64,000 nucleotides of DNA from DAHUYF01 sp963789275 (GCA_963789275.1 CAWBKF010000038.1:10666-74665), one strand, 5' to 3'; shown: positions 1 to 8,290, counted from the first letter of the stretch. A program made the numbers and translations. The notes: generated by a model not told the origin, from the sequence alone.

Positions 1-482
1 GAGAGGCGGCTTTGCACCTCCGCGGCCGAAAACCGCCGCCAGCCTACGCCGCGCTGGAAGATATGGACACCGCACTCGGCGAGTGTCGTGTCCTTGCGTT
101 GGGCATAGTCCGGCGCGACGAGAGACAGCATTCCCGGAACCGCAATACCGTAGCGGCGATCCGTCAGCGAAAGGTCGGTTCCGAAGCGTGGGCCGTGAGA
201 ATGAATTTGGCCGATGAGCCGCACGCCGTTCTCGAGCGCCAGGTCCGTCAGGTCGTTGATGACCTCCGCGCCGATCATCAGAAGATCGGGCTCCTTTTGC
301 ACGTGGGGGCCGCGCAAGACGCCGAGATGCGTGATAATCGCCGTCGATCCGTCGCGGCGGCCAAGCCACATGGCGACGCCTTCATTCCTGTGAACCCCGT
401 CGCGCGCCATTTCCGCGATCGACTCGGCGAAGACGTGCCAGACGATGATCCAGCGCTCCGGCTCCGAGAAAAACTTAGACAT
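1..482 (-). CDS. JAB/JAMM-domain deubiquitinase-like metalloprotease (3' partial, runs off left edge)
   Basis: Seen: reading the minus strand from an ATG at 482 gives at least 160 residues with no stop before the window edge. It carries a JAMM zinc site: Glu34 in NEGVAMWLG, His94 and His96 in IHSHG, and Ser105/Asp108 in SLTD; the spacer between HSH and Ser is eight residues rather than the common seven. Family knowledge: bacterial JAB proteases in such operons process or remove ubiquitin-like modifiers. The ATG overlaps the end of the upstream E2-like gene by 8 nt, so the genes are translationally coupled. An E1-like gene would be expected further left, outside the window. Family call is firm; substrate is inferred. 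Confidence 0.85.
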   Translation of the reverse strand, partial: MSKFFSEPERWIIVWHVFAESIAEMARDGVHRNEGVAMWLGRRDGSTAIITHLGVLRGPHVQKEPDLLMIGAEVINDLTDLALENGVRLIGQIHSHGPRFGTDLSLTDRRYGIAVPGMLSLVAPDYAQRKDTTLAECGVHIFQRGVGWRRFSAAEVQSRL

Positions 483-930
483 GGAAGCGCCCCGCATAGC
501 TGGTGTCGAGTTCACCCTGGAGTATGCGGACGACCTTCAGAACCACGTTCCCGGACGAGCGCCATCGATGCTCGGTTTTCGTCCATTCGGGATGGGTGCG
601 AAAGCCTTCCGCGGTCCAGTTGGCGCAGATATCAAGTTCCTTCGGGCGAAAGCCGCTTCCGGTGGGCCATGCCGTTGGCACGTCGAGTTTGCCGGTCGCC
701 GGGTCCACGAATTTGACGGAGGCCGGCAGCGTGCCGGGATAGTCGAGCCACAGCAGCCGGGCAACGTAGATGTCGCCGGAATGCCCCGCCGGCGACACCG
801 TCGCCCACAGCTCCAGGGGGCCCTTCCGCTCCATTTTCCATCGCGCCGCGTCGGGCGCTTCGGTCGCCGCCTTCAGATCATCCTCGAAATTCATCACCGC
901 GAGGGAAGGCGGCGTTGCCGGATCACCCAT
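475..930 (-). CDS. E2 ubiquitin-conjugating-enzyme-like protein (UBC fold)
   Basis: A 151-residue protein with E2 landmarks: a YP (64-65) followed by P69 and VKF (72-74), matching the YPxxPPxxxF segment of UBC folds, then a candidate catalytic Cys102 in ELDICANW, a downstream Trp-rich stretch, and a C-terminal helix (NVVLKVVRILQ). It would carry a thioester-linked ubiquitin-like protein to a target. It overlaps the upstream ubiquitin-like gene and the downstream JAB gene by 8 nt each, so the three form one operon. I recognise the fold from these motifs, not from a database hit; Cys102 as nucleophile is inference. Alternative: an inactive UEV-like E2, if Cys102 is not catalytic. Confidence 0.75.
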   Translation of the reverse strand: MGDPATPPSLAVMNFEDDLKAATEAPDAARWKMERKGPLELWATVSPAGHSGDIYVARLLWLDYPGTLPASVKFVDPATGKLDVPTAWPTGSGFRPKELDICANWTAEGFRTHPEWTKTEHRWRSSGNVVLKVVRILQGELDTSYAGRFHV

Positions 931-1207
931 AGACGATCTGCTGCGACAGCTTGAGGCGCAGCACCTCCTGGTGCCCGGCGATCTGCCCCAGGGTACGGTT
1001 CAAATCCTCGAGCTTCTCCTTCTCGTGGAAGAAGAGATACGAGATCATCGTTCCGTCCGGCCCCGCGCCTTCGGTCAGTTCGAAAGCAACAAGTACCCGG
1101 GCCTTGGCCTGACCCAGCGTCTCCTGCCGGCTCACGCCCGACTGCTTCAGATCGTCCTCCGCCGCCGGGTAGGCGACGATCAGTTCCAGAGTATCCACCT
1201 TTTCCAT
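923..1207 (-). CDS. Ubiquitin-like (beta-grasp) modifier candidate
   Basis: A 94-residue acidic protein, first gene of the minus-strand operon. Its last third (LEDLNRTLGQI then EVLRLKLSQQIVYG) lines up by eye with the ubiquitin segment LEDGRTLSDYNI...LHLVLRLRGG, and the helix ETLGQAKARVL sits where the ubiquitin helix lies. It ends in Gly with no trimming needed, as conjugatable modifiers do. The stop codon overlaps the ATG of the E2-like gene. Inferred role: the modifier passed from an E1 (outside the window) to the E2. Weak point: a single terminal Gly rather than Gly-Gly, and the similarity is low, so a structure prediction would decide. Confidence 0.6.
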   Translation of the reverse strand: MEKVDTLELIVAYPAAEDDLKQSGVSRQETLGQAKARVLVAFELTEGAGPDGTMISYLFFHEKEKLEDLNRTLGQIAGHQEVLRLKLSQQIVYG

Positions 1208-1303
1208 ACTTCATTACCTTTCTGCTGCGGCGCCCCGACGGGGCGGCCAGCTATATCCTTGCTTTTGCTCGGCCGGCGGTGAGTTCCTCGAAAAGGATGT
1301 CAC

Positions 1304-1320
1304 CATCCTGTATCAGGATG
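1304..1320. promoter_or_regulatory. Palindromic operator candidate between the divergent units
   Basis: A perfect palindrome, CATCCTG-TAT-CAGGATG, preceded at once by another GGATG half-site, gives three alternating GGATG/CATCC half-sites in the 180-bp gap between the ubiquitin-like operon and the XRE gene. It lies about 70 bp upstream of the XRE start, as expected for an autoregulated repressor site able to control both directions. Binding is inferred. Confidence 0.5.
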
Positions 1321-1386
1321 ACTGGCGGAATTCGTGCCGTCAAGCTATATTGGGATACCGCATTCCCGAATCAGGAGGAAAACAGG

Positions 1387-1749
1387 ATGACGGAGCTATA
1401 TAAATTTATCGGGCAGACAATCAAGAAGCTGCGGCAGGAGTTTCCGAAGGGAATCCTAAGCCAGGATGCACTCGCGCAGCATATCGGAGTTGGAGCGAAC
1501 ACTTTGTCACGATGGGAGACCGGCGTTTATAAGCCGACCCCGGATGATCTCGACAAGCTGGCGCGTTTTTTCAAGGTACCGATAACGGTTTTTTTTCCGG
1601 ATCTAAAAGTAGACGATCGCGTGATGATGCTCGCCTCAGCGACGGGCGGCCTGGACGCCAACGATTTTGAAGAACTCGTTCGATATGCGGAATTTCGCAA
1701 AGCCCGGCGTGCGATGGAAGGCGCCAAGCGCCGCCGTGCCAAGGGATAG
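1387..1749 (+). CDS. XRE-family HTH transcriptional regulator
   Basis: A 120-residue protein with a Cro/CI-type helix-turn-helix in residues about 8-60 (SQDALAQHIGVGANTLSRWE, then PTPDDLDKLARFFKVPI) and a short C-terminal tail rich in Arg/Lys/Ala. I chose the ATG at 1387 because AGGAGG lies 8 nt upstream; an in-frame start at 1279 has no such site. It ends 9 bp before an ImmA/IrrE-like peptidase gene, a classic repressor-protease pairing, and faces the ubiquitin-like operon. It probably represses that operon and itself, with release when the partner peptidase cleaves it (inference by analogy to CapH/CapP and ImmR/ImmA). Confidence 0.85.
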   Translation: MTELYKFIGQTIKKLRQEFPKGILSQDALAQHIGVGANTLSRWETGVYKPTPDDLDKLARFFKVPITVFFPDLKVDDRVMMLASATGGLDANDFEELVRYAEFRKARRAMEGAKRRRAKG

Positions 1750-1758
1750 GAGAACCGG

Positions 1759-2364
1759 ATGAGCCGCCGCGCCTATTACGAGGATCTCAAGGAGCTGGCG
1801 CGCGAAAAGCGGCAGCTGTACGACGTGGACACGGGCGCTTTCGGCTTGCGCGAGGTCCGCAAAATCTACAAGGGCGAGGGCATCCGGCTCGATTACTGGC
1901 CGCTGTCCTACAAGATCAAGGCCATCTATATGTGCGCCGACGACGATCCATCGGTGGCCGTTCGGAAATCGCTGCCGGACGAACCGAAACTTTTCGCGCT
2001 GGTGCATGAGCTGAAGCATCATTATCGCGACCGGGAGACGCTCAACGGCGGCGTCATCTCCTGCGGCGACTACAACGCCAACGAGCTCATAGAGAAGGGA
2101 GCCGAGGTCTTCGCAGCGGAATTCATCTATCCCGAGGAGGAGTTCCGCGAGGACGTCAGCGGGCTGCATGCCGGCCCGTGGCGTGCCGACAACGTCGTCA
2201 TCTTCAAGCGTGGCTGCAAAGCCAAGGTCAGCTATCGCTTCATCTGCAAGCGCCTCGAGCGGCTCGGCCTTATCGAGCCGGGCCAGTTCAGCGACGTGAA
2301 GTTCCAGAAGCTCGAGGAGACCATGTTCGGAGTGCCGTTTTACCGACGCCGGCGAGCGTCATAA
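1759..2364 (+). CDS. ImmA/IrrE-family zinc metallopeptidase
   Basis: A 201-residue protein with the zinc-binding motif HELKHH (about residues 79-84) and a downstream Glu-rich helix (NELIEKGAEVFAAEF) that supplies the third ligand in ImmA/IrrE (DUF955) peptidases. These enzymes cleave a partner XRE repressor after a stress cue; the gene directly follows such a repressor in the same operon. The C-terminal part (SYRFICKRLERLGLI) resembles the helical tail typical of the family. Start ATG with GGAG at -11. The neighbourhood beside a ubiquitin-like operon recalls CapP, which controls CBASS after DNA damage; whether this pair does the same here is inference. Confidence 0.85.
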   Translation: MSRRAYYEDLKELAREKRQLYDVDTGAFGLREVRKIYKGEGIRLDYWPLSYKIKAIYMCADDDPSVAVRKSLPDEPKLFALVHELKHHYRDRETLNGGVISCGDYNANELIEKGAEVFAAEFIYPEEEFREDVSGLHAGPWRADNVVIFKRGCKAKVSYRFICKRLERLGLIEPGQFSDVKFQKLEETMFGVPFYRRRRAS

Positions 2365-2396
2365 GCGCGACCGAAAGTGCCGGCTTTGCGGCCGCA

Positions 2397-2500
2397 TGCG
2401 GAGATTAATACACCTATTTTCCGCATATAGCGCGGAGATTAAGCTTGCGCTTGCGGAGAAAAACCGCCATAATCTCCGCATGAGATACGGAGATTATGGC
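2397..2500. promoter_or_regulatory. Cluster of GCGGAGATTA repeats ending in a 13-bp inverted repeat over the fic start codon
   Basis: The motif GCGGAGATTA or a close form recurs at 2397-2407, 2432-2441, 2452-2461 (partial) and 2486-2495, and inverted at 2417-2426 (partial) and 2470-2481. The last pair forms a perfect inverted repeat, GCCATAATCTCCG (2466-2478) and CGGAGATTATGGC (2488-2500), with a 9-nt loop; the right arm contains the fic ATG (2496). This looks like an autoregulatory operator bound by the winged-helix end of the Fic protein, or an RNA hairpin masking the start codon. Confidence 0.55.
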
Positions 2501-3609
2501 CGCAACATACATCCATGAGCTGAAAGACTGGCCGAAGTTTCGCTGGAGCCAGGAACGTCTGGCGGCGCGGCTTGCGGCCGTGCGGCATCGCCAGGGGCGC
2601 TTCATCGGGCGCATGGAGGGGCTCGGCTTCACCCTGCGCGCCGAGGCCGTGCTGCAAACCCTGACAGAAGAGGTCATCAAGTCCAGCGAGATCGAAGGTG
2701 AGGTGCTCGACAAGGAGCAGGTACGCTCGTCTATCGCCCGGCGTCTCGGCATGGACATCGGGGCTCTGACGCCCGCGGAGCGCAACGTCGAAGGCGTGGT
2801 CGAGATGATGCTCGACGCGACGCAGAAGTTCGACCAGCCGCTGACCGACGAGCGTCTGTTCGGCTGGCACGCCGCGCTCTTTCCGACCGGACGCAGCGGC
2901 ATGACGCGCATCCAGGTCGGCGCCTGGCGCGGCGACGGCTCGGGTCCCATGCAGGTCGTCTCCGGCCCTATGGGCCGGGAGAAAGTCCACTACGAGGCGC
3001 CTGTCGCCAAACGGCTGGCCCCGGAAATGCGCGCTTTCCTCGCCTGGTTCAACGCTCTGCAATCGACCGACCCCGTGCTGAAAGCCGCGGTCGCCCACCT
3101 CTGGTTCGTCACCATTCACCCGTTCGACGACGGCAACGGACGTATCGCCCGCGCGATTGCCGACATGGCGCTGGCGCGCTCCGAGAACAGTACGCAGCGC
3201 TTCTACAGCATGTCGGCGCAAATCCGCGTGGAACGGAAAGCTTACTACGACATTCTTGAAGCGACCCAGAAAGGCGATCTCGATATCACTGATTGGCTCG
3301 AATGGTTCTTGGGCTGTCTCGATCGCGCGTTCGATGGTGCAGAGACGATCCTGGCGGCGGTGCTCGGGAAGGCGCGCTTCTGGGAGACTCCACGGCGGCG
3401 AGCAGTTCAACGAGCGGCAGAGAAAGATTCTCAACCGCCTGCTGGACGGTTTCGAGGGCAAGCTGACCTCGACCAAATGGGCCGCGCTCGGAAAAACCTC
3501 GCAGGACACGGCGTCCCGCGATATTGACGACCTCGTGAAACGGGGAATCTTGATCAAAGACCGTGCCGGCGGGCGTAGCACCAGCTATTCACTTGTTGAA
3601 ATTCATTAG
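2496..3609 (+). pseudogene. Fic-family AMP-transferase-like protein with DUF4172 N-terminus, frameshifted
   Basis: The first 300 residues contain the inhibitory motif SSEIEGE (about 68-74) and the Fic core HPFDDGNGRIAR (about 208-219), so the active site is complete. Reading then leaves frame near 3385: the expected continuation (HGGEQFNERQRKILNRLLDG onward to a winged-helix tail ending GGRSTSYSLVEIH at 3609) lies in the next frame. Removing one C from the CC in GAGACTCCAC restores a protein of about 370 residues of the usual family length. Fic enzymes transfer AMP to targets; this subfamily has a DNA-binding C-terminus and often acts in toxin-like or autoregulated settings. True mutation and sequencing indel cannot be separated here. 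Confidence 0.85.
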
Positions 3610-3711
3610 CATCACTATCGTCGTCGATGCTGCTGATGATCATCGTCAGCGCCATCATCATGGCGACGCTCACCGTGTCCTCCCTCAAGAATCCCAAGCG
3701 ACTTCTTCGTC

Positions 3712-4497
3712 ATGAAATCTGACGACCCCATCGAGGATCGCGACGATCTGCCCGACTACCGCGGCCCGCAGGAAATCGACGGTCTTGAGCTGAGTACAGC
3801 GCTCTGCACGCTGCATTTGCTCGGTGGTGATCCCTATTTGCGGATGCAGGCGTTCAACCTGTCAGTTGTCGACCAGTTCATCATGAAGCTGGAATACGAC
3901 ACCTTGCGTAAGCTGAACGATGAAGAATCGACGCCGATGCCCAAAGCGACATTTCTCTCGGCGCAATCCCAAATGTGGATATTCGCAGCCTATGAGGTCC
4001 TCAGGACATTGCGCGGCCGAGCTGCGGATGTAATCAAATGGCACGAAAACGGCGGGCTTAAGCTGAAGATCGATGCCCTTGAAAAAGAGCTTGGGTACGT
4101 CCATCCGGGCCGAAAGATGCGGGCCAACCAGCTCCGACAAGTGCTCGATGATCCCACAATCATCGACAAAATCAAAAGCGATCTCAGGCTTGTTCATATC
4201 CCCTTCGCCCGCATTGAATATGTCCGTGTCGCGCTCGCCAAGCACGAGGTAAGGGGAAACAAGAGCTCGGTCGCCTATGCCGCCGGATACGGGCGCATCA
4301 ACCGATGGTGCGGTTCGCTTGACTATGAGCTTGAAAGCGACGGCGCCATCCTGGGAATCATCAGTCGCCGGGACATCGCCGATGAGTTGCGGGCGATTTC
4401 AGACCGAAGCAAACCGCCGACCGACGAGGATATCGCGTCCTTCGACATGTTCATGAAAGGGCCGCGGACCAATCCGTTTGGAAGCTCTGGCGAGTAG
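3712..4497 (+). CDS. Conserved-looking hypothetical protein, 261 aa
   Basis: I do not recognise a family. The protein is soluble with no signal peptide, has an acidic N-terminus, a helical middle (SQMWIFAAYEVLRTLRGRAADVIKWHENGGLKLKIDALEKE has the look of a scaffold or sensor helix) and a Pro-rich end. A 31-codon hydrophobic ORF overlaps its start by 11 nt but is probably chance. It follows the Fic gene in the same direction within a stretch of defence-type genes (ubiquitin-like conjugation, repressor-protease), which hints at accessory or defence cargo; this is context only. Confidence 0.65.
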   Translation: MKSDDPIEDRDDLPDYRGPQEIDGLELSTALCTLHLLGGDPYLRMQAFNLSVVDQFIMKLEYDTLRKLNDEESTPMPKATFLSAQSQMWIFAAYEVLRTLRGRAADVIKWHENGGLKLKIDALEKELGYVHPGRKMRANQLRQVLDDPTIIDKIKSDLRLVHIPFARIEYVRVALAKHEVRGNKSSVAYAAGYGRINRWCGSLDYELESDGAILGIISRRDIADELRAISDRSKPPTDEDIASFDMFMKGPRTNPFGSSGE

Positions 4498-4900
4498 GCT
4501 TCCTGACTGATGCGCGACCCGTGTGGTTTATCGGGCGAGGACAGTCTTCGGCCCGTAGACGGCGGCATCGGTCGTGCGTGATCGTGCCGTCGGGTGAGAT
4601 GCTCCACGCCACCCTCGAATTCCACCAAAGACCTATGAGGGGCGTGTCGATGTGGACGCTGGCACGATTCTCGCGCGCCGCGCGATTCGCGTTGCTAAGC
4701 GCCGTGAAGTCCTCGGCTAATTGTGCCAGTCTCTCACCCGCATCGACTCCACCGACGATTTGATTAGCAGCAACGCAAACGCCCAAAAAGGCATTGCATG
4801 TCAACTCCAGCGTGTCGTCAACATCGTCTGGCTCACATACAGGCAGAGCCTGCACGGTAAACCGCGCATCTTCATATTCACCTTCGCCCTCCCAAGTCAC
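4451..4900 (-). CDS. Possible hypothetical protein, about 149 aa
   Basis: Minus-strand reading from a GTG at 4900 gives an acidic protein with protein-like composition (CEPDDVDDTLELTCNAFLG, DAGERLAQLAEDFTALSNAN). The frame stays open upstream to 5119, but that part is Arg-rich and lies over the ardC leader, so I prefer the internal GTG. It is convergent with the previous gene and overlaps its end by 47 nt. No family recognised and no clear ribosome-binding site, so this may be a decayed gene. The rest of the 4498-5041 gap shows nothing else that I can support. Confidence 0.35.
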   Translation of the reverse strand: MTWEGEGEYEDARFTVQALPVCEPDDVDDTLELTCNAFLGVCVAANQIVGGVDAGERLAQLAEDFTALSNANRAARENRASVHIDTPLIGLWWNSRVAWSISPDGTITHDRCRRLRAEDCPRPINHTGRASVRKPTRQSFQTDWSAALS

Positions 4901-5041
4901 ATGACGGCTGAGCGATGTTGCAGAGGGATGCGCGGCGTCGCCCGAAAGCTGTCGGTAGATAGCCTTGCGTCTCGGTCGGCCCCTTGCGTGGGCCAATCCC
5001 CCCGCAACGCCCCCAAAGAGTGAGAGTGCAGCCCGGGTTTG

Positions 5042-5089
5042 CCGTGACGGGTTGAGGGTCGCGAGAGAGGCTCGCGGCACCCGTCGCGG
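5042..5089 (+). ncRNA. Structured leader element, copy A (upstream of ardC)
   Basis: An 11-bp outer stem (CCGTGACGGGT 5042-5052 with ACCCGTCGCGG 5079-5089, one G-U pair) encloses a 6-bp hairpin (CGCGAG 5060-5065 / CTCGCG 5071-5076) with loop AGAGG. It ends next to the GGAG ribosome-binding site of ardC, 9 nt before the ATG. The same architecture lies before parB and, in longer form, before the methylase/helicase gene. Likely an RNA or protein-binding control element; no named family known to me. Confidence 0.55.
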
Positions 5090-5098
5090 AGAACCACG

Positions 5099-6061
5099 AT
5101 GCCCAGGCAGACTGCTCACGCTCGCGCCGGCTCGGACCGGGCGAGCCTCTATCAGGAAATCACCGACAAGATCATCGCCGAACTCGAGGCCGGTCGTGTG
5201 CCATGGGTCCAGCCTTGGGGAACGACACCGGCGAAGGCGCCTCTTGCGATGCCGAAGAACGCGGCGACGCAGCGCGGGTACACCGGCGTGAACGTACTCA
5301 TTCTATGGCGTGCGGTCGTCGAGCGAGGGTTTGCCGGGCAGAGCTGGCTGACGTTCCGCCAAGCCCTGGGCCTTGGCGGCAACGTCCGCAAAGGCGAGCA
5401 CGGGACCACCGTCGTCTATGCCGATCGTTTCATCCCCGATGATGAGCGGAAGCGCGCGGAACGCGATGGCGATGAGCCCGGTGCCATCCCCTTCCTCAAG
5501 CGCTTCACCGTCTTCAACACCGACCAATGCGACAACCTTCCCGGCGGCCTGGTCACCGTGCCGCCGCCGGTCCCCGAGGGGCTGATCCTGCCCCAGGCCG
5601 AGGCGCTGATCGCCGCGACCGGCGCGAATTTCCGCATCGGCGGCGACCGAGCCTTCTACAGCCCATCCCAGGACTTCGTTCAGGTGCCCCGACCCGACGC
5701 CTATTTCGAGCCGATTAATTGGCACCGGACCGCTCTCCACGAGCTCGGTCACTGGGTCGGTCATCCCTCGCGCCTGGCCCGTGATCTGTCGGGCATGTTC
5801 GGATCGGCGCTCTATGCGAAGGAGGAGCTGGTCGCCGAGATGACCAGCGCCTTCGTCTGTGCTTCGCTGGGCATCGTGCCCACCGTGCGCCACGCCGACT
5901 ATCTCGGCTCCTGGCTCGATGTGCTGCGCGAGGACAACCGCGCCATCGTGCGCGCGGCGAGTGCCGCCTCCAAGGCGGCCTACTATCTGCTCGCCTTTCG
6001 ACCTGAAGCCGCAGAACCAGGCGTTGCCGCCACCGAGGTCGGCGGCCAGGCGGCGGCCTGA
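5099..6061 (+). CDS. ardC: ArdC-like antirestriction protein (ssDNA-binding domain + zinc metallopeptidase)
   Basis: A 320-residue protein of the ArdC/DUF1738 type. The N-terminus (about 15-140: LYQEITDKIIAELEAG, VPWVQPW, GYTGVNVLIL) is the ssDNA-binding domain; the C-terminus holds HELGHWVGH (His at about 214) followed by the helix KEELVAEMTSAFVC with the third ligand. ArdC protects single-stranded DNA entering a recipient from restriction. The ATG at 5099 has GGAG about 8 nt upstream, right after a structured leader (copy A). It leads a co-directional series with parB and the methylase/helicase gene, as in leading regions of conjugative elements, where antirestriction genes are expressed early. 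Confidence 0.9.
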   Translation: MPRQTAHARAGSDRASLYQEITDKIIAELEAGRVPWVQPWGTTPAKAPLAMPKNAATQRGYTGVNVLILWRAVVERGFAGQSWLTFRQALGLGGNVRKGEHGTTVVYADRFIPDDERKRAERDGDEPGAIPFLKRFTVFNTDQCDNLPGGLVTVPPPVPEGLILPQAEALIAATGANFRIGGDRAFYSPSQDFVQVPRPDAYFEPINWHRTALHELGHWVGHPSRLARDLSGMFGSALYAKEELVAEMTSAFVCASLGIVPTVRHADYLGSWLDVLREDNRAIVRAASAASKAAYYLLAFRPEAAEPGVAATEVGGQAAA

Positions 6062-6135
6062 GTTTCTTTCGCGGCGCCGATCCCGCGCTCGCATCGCGGA
6101 TGCCGTTCCCGAGAGAAAGAGGGCTGAGGGGGATT

Positions 6136-6184
6136 CCGTGACGGGTTGGAGGTCGAGAGAGAGGCTCTCGGCGGCCCGTCGCGG
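6136..6184 (+). ncRNA. Structured leader element, copy B (upstream of parB)
   Basis: Same fold as copy A: outer stem CCGTGACGGG (6136-6145) / CCCGTCGCGG (6175-6184), inner hairpin CGAGAG (6154-6159) / CTCTCG (6165-6170), identical loop AGAGG. Compared with copy A, inner-stem position 3 changes from C to A while its partner changes from G to T, so the pair is kept. That compensatory change supports a folded RNA. It ends at the GGAG site of parB. Confidence 0.55.
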
Positions 6185-6195
6185 AGAAACTCGAC

Positions 6196-8284
6196 ATGGC
6201 AACTGCCATTCAGAAGATCACCCTCAGCGCCTCGCGCGACATTCCCTTCAACAAGCTGGTGCTCAGCCAGAGCAACGTCCGCCGCGTGAGGGCCGGCGTC
6301 TCGATCGAGGAGCTGGCCGAGGACATCGCCCGGCGCACCCTCCTGCAAGGGCTCAGCGTTCGCCCAATCCTCGACGCCGACGGGCAGCAGACGGGCATGT
6401 TCGAGATCCCCGCCGGCGGCCGTCGCTACCGGGCACTCGAGCTGCTGGTCAAGCAGAAGCGCCTGGCCAAGACGGCGCCCGTGCCCTGCGTGGTGCGCGA
6501 TCGGGCCACCGATGTTTCCGCGGAAGAGGATTCACTCGCCGAGAATGTCCAGCGCGTGGCATTGCACCCGCTCGACCAGTTCCGCGCCTTCCAGGCGCTG
6601 CGCGAGAAGGGGCTCGGCGAGGAGGAGATCGCGGCGCGCTTCTTCGTCGCGCCGACGGTCGTGAAGCAGCGCCTGCGGCTCGCCGCCGCCTCCGCGAAAC
6701 TCCTCGACATCTATGCCGAGGACGGCATGACGCTGGAGCAGCTCATGGCCTTCACGGTCACCAACGACCATGCGCGCCAGGAGCAGGTGTGGGAGGCATT
6801 ATCGCATTCCCACAACAAGGAGCCGTACTTCATCCGCCGACAGCTCACCGAGGGTGCGGTCCGCGCGTCGGACCGTCGCGCACAATTCGTCGGCACCGAG
6901 ACGTATGAAGCCGCCGGCGGCGTGATCATGCGCGACCTCTTCCAGCATGACGATGGCGGCTGGCTGCAGGATCCCGCGCTGCTCGATCGCCTCGTGATCG
7001 AGAAGCTCCATGCCGAGGCCGAGACGTTGCGCGCCGAGGGCTGGAATTGGCTCGCGGTTGCCGCCGACTTCCCTTACGGCCATACCGCCGGTCTGCGCCG
7101 GCTCACGGGCGAGACCGCTGGCCTCACCGATAAGGAAGGCGCCACGCTTGCCGCGCTCAAGGCGGAATACGACGCCCTCGAGGCGCAATATGCCGAAGCC
7201 GAGGAATTGCCCGACGAGATCGACCATCGCCTTGGCGAGCTCGAGACCGCCATGGCGACGTTCGAAGACAGGCCGGTCCGCTACGACCCCGTCGAGATCG
7301 CCCGCGCCGGAGCCTTCGTCAGCATCGACGGCGAAGGTGCATTGCGCATCAAACGCGGCTTCGTGCGGCCCGAGGACGAGCCGGCGGTCGATCAACCGAA
7401 CTCGCGGCGAAGTCGAGTCAACGGCAGCATCAGGCTCGGACGGCCCGGCTCAACGCGCCGTCATCACCATCGGCACCGCGCCGGTCAGCTCCGACGCCGA
7501 GACCGCTGACCAGGACGAGTTCGTCCGTCCGCTTTCGGATCGCCTCGTGACCGAGCTGACCGCCCATCGCACGCTCGCGCTCCGCGACGCCGTGGCGAAC
7601 GATCCGCATGTCGCCTTCCAGGCGGTCCTCCATGCGCTTTGCCTCGGCGCCTTCTACAGCTACGCCGCCGACACGTGCCTGGAGATCACGGCGAAGCAGT
7701 CCGGCTTCAGTGCACAGGCCCCGGGTTTGGCGGAGACCGCATCGGCCAAGGTGATCGACGCGCGGCACGCGCAATGGGCCAAGCAGCTGCCCGAAGCGCC
7801 GGCAGACCTCTGGGATGCTCTGACCGCGTTCGACGGTGACAGCCAGGCGGCGCTCTTCGCGCATTGCGCCTCGCTCACCGTGAACGTGGTCAAAGAGCCC
7901 TGGAACCAACGGCCGGCCGCCATTGCTCATGGCGATCTGCTGGCCCGAGCCGTGAATCTCGATATGGCGGCGGCTGGCTGGCGGCCAACGGTCGACAACT
8001 ATCTCGCCCGGGTGCCGAAGGCCCGTATCCTCGAGGCGGTCCGCGCAGCCAAGGGCGAGGCGTCCGCGCAGCTCATCGACCATCTAAAGAAGGCTGACAT
8101 GGCCAAGGAAGCCGAGCGGCTCCTGGAGGGCACGGGCTGGCTGCCCGAGCCGCTTCGTGTTGCCCAGGAACCCGCCGCGGAGAGCGCGACCGAACCCGAC
8201 GCGCTGCCGGCGTTCCTCGCCGAAGAGCATGAAGCGGGTTCTGACATCACCACGACTCAGTCGCACGCCGTCGCGGCAGAATAG
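6196..8284 (+). pseudogene. ParB/RepB-like nuclease-domain protein, frameshifted
   Basis: The N-terminal part has a ParB fold (PFNKLVLSQSNVRR about 16-30; AENVQRVALHPLDQFRAF about 115-132) and a helix-turn-helix (EEEIAARFFVAPTVVKQRLR). The reading frame shifts near 7400: the first frame ends at 7509 in Arg/His-rich nonsense, while coherent protein (DGPAQRAVITIG, then a long alpha-helical C-terminus ending HAVAAE at 8284) continues one base over. Rejoined, it would be about 695 residues. Such large ParB-like proteins are standard ICE accessory genes next to ardC and the Strawberry-notch gene; a role in partition or DNA processing is presumed. True mutation versus sequencing indel is open. A hairpin terminator follows. 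Confidence 0.85.
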
Positions 8285-8290
8285 AGGGGA

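Noticed and set aside
12..954. Long plus-strand frames (234 and 169 codons) over the ubiquitin-like operon
   Set aside because: They are antisense to the JAB and E2-like genes, Arg-rich and without family motifs; the minus-strand genes have catalytic motifs and coupled starts.
475..1207. Type II CBASS (Cap2/Cap3)
   Set aside because: There is no CD-NTase and no E1-E2 fusion; the first gene is a small ubiquitin-like candidate. Only the JAB protein would fit both.
3627..3722. 31-codon hydrophobic ORF overlapping the start of the 261-aa gene
   Set aside because: It could be a leader peptide or toxin, but there is no ribosome-binding site that I trust and no conserved pattern; kept only as a remark.
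5303..6202. 299-codon minus-strand frame
   Set aside because: Antisense to ardC, Gly/Arg-rich, no motifs; typical GC-rich shadow.
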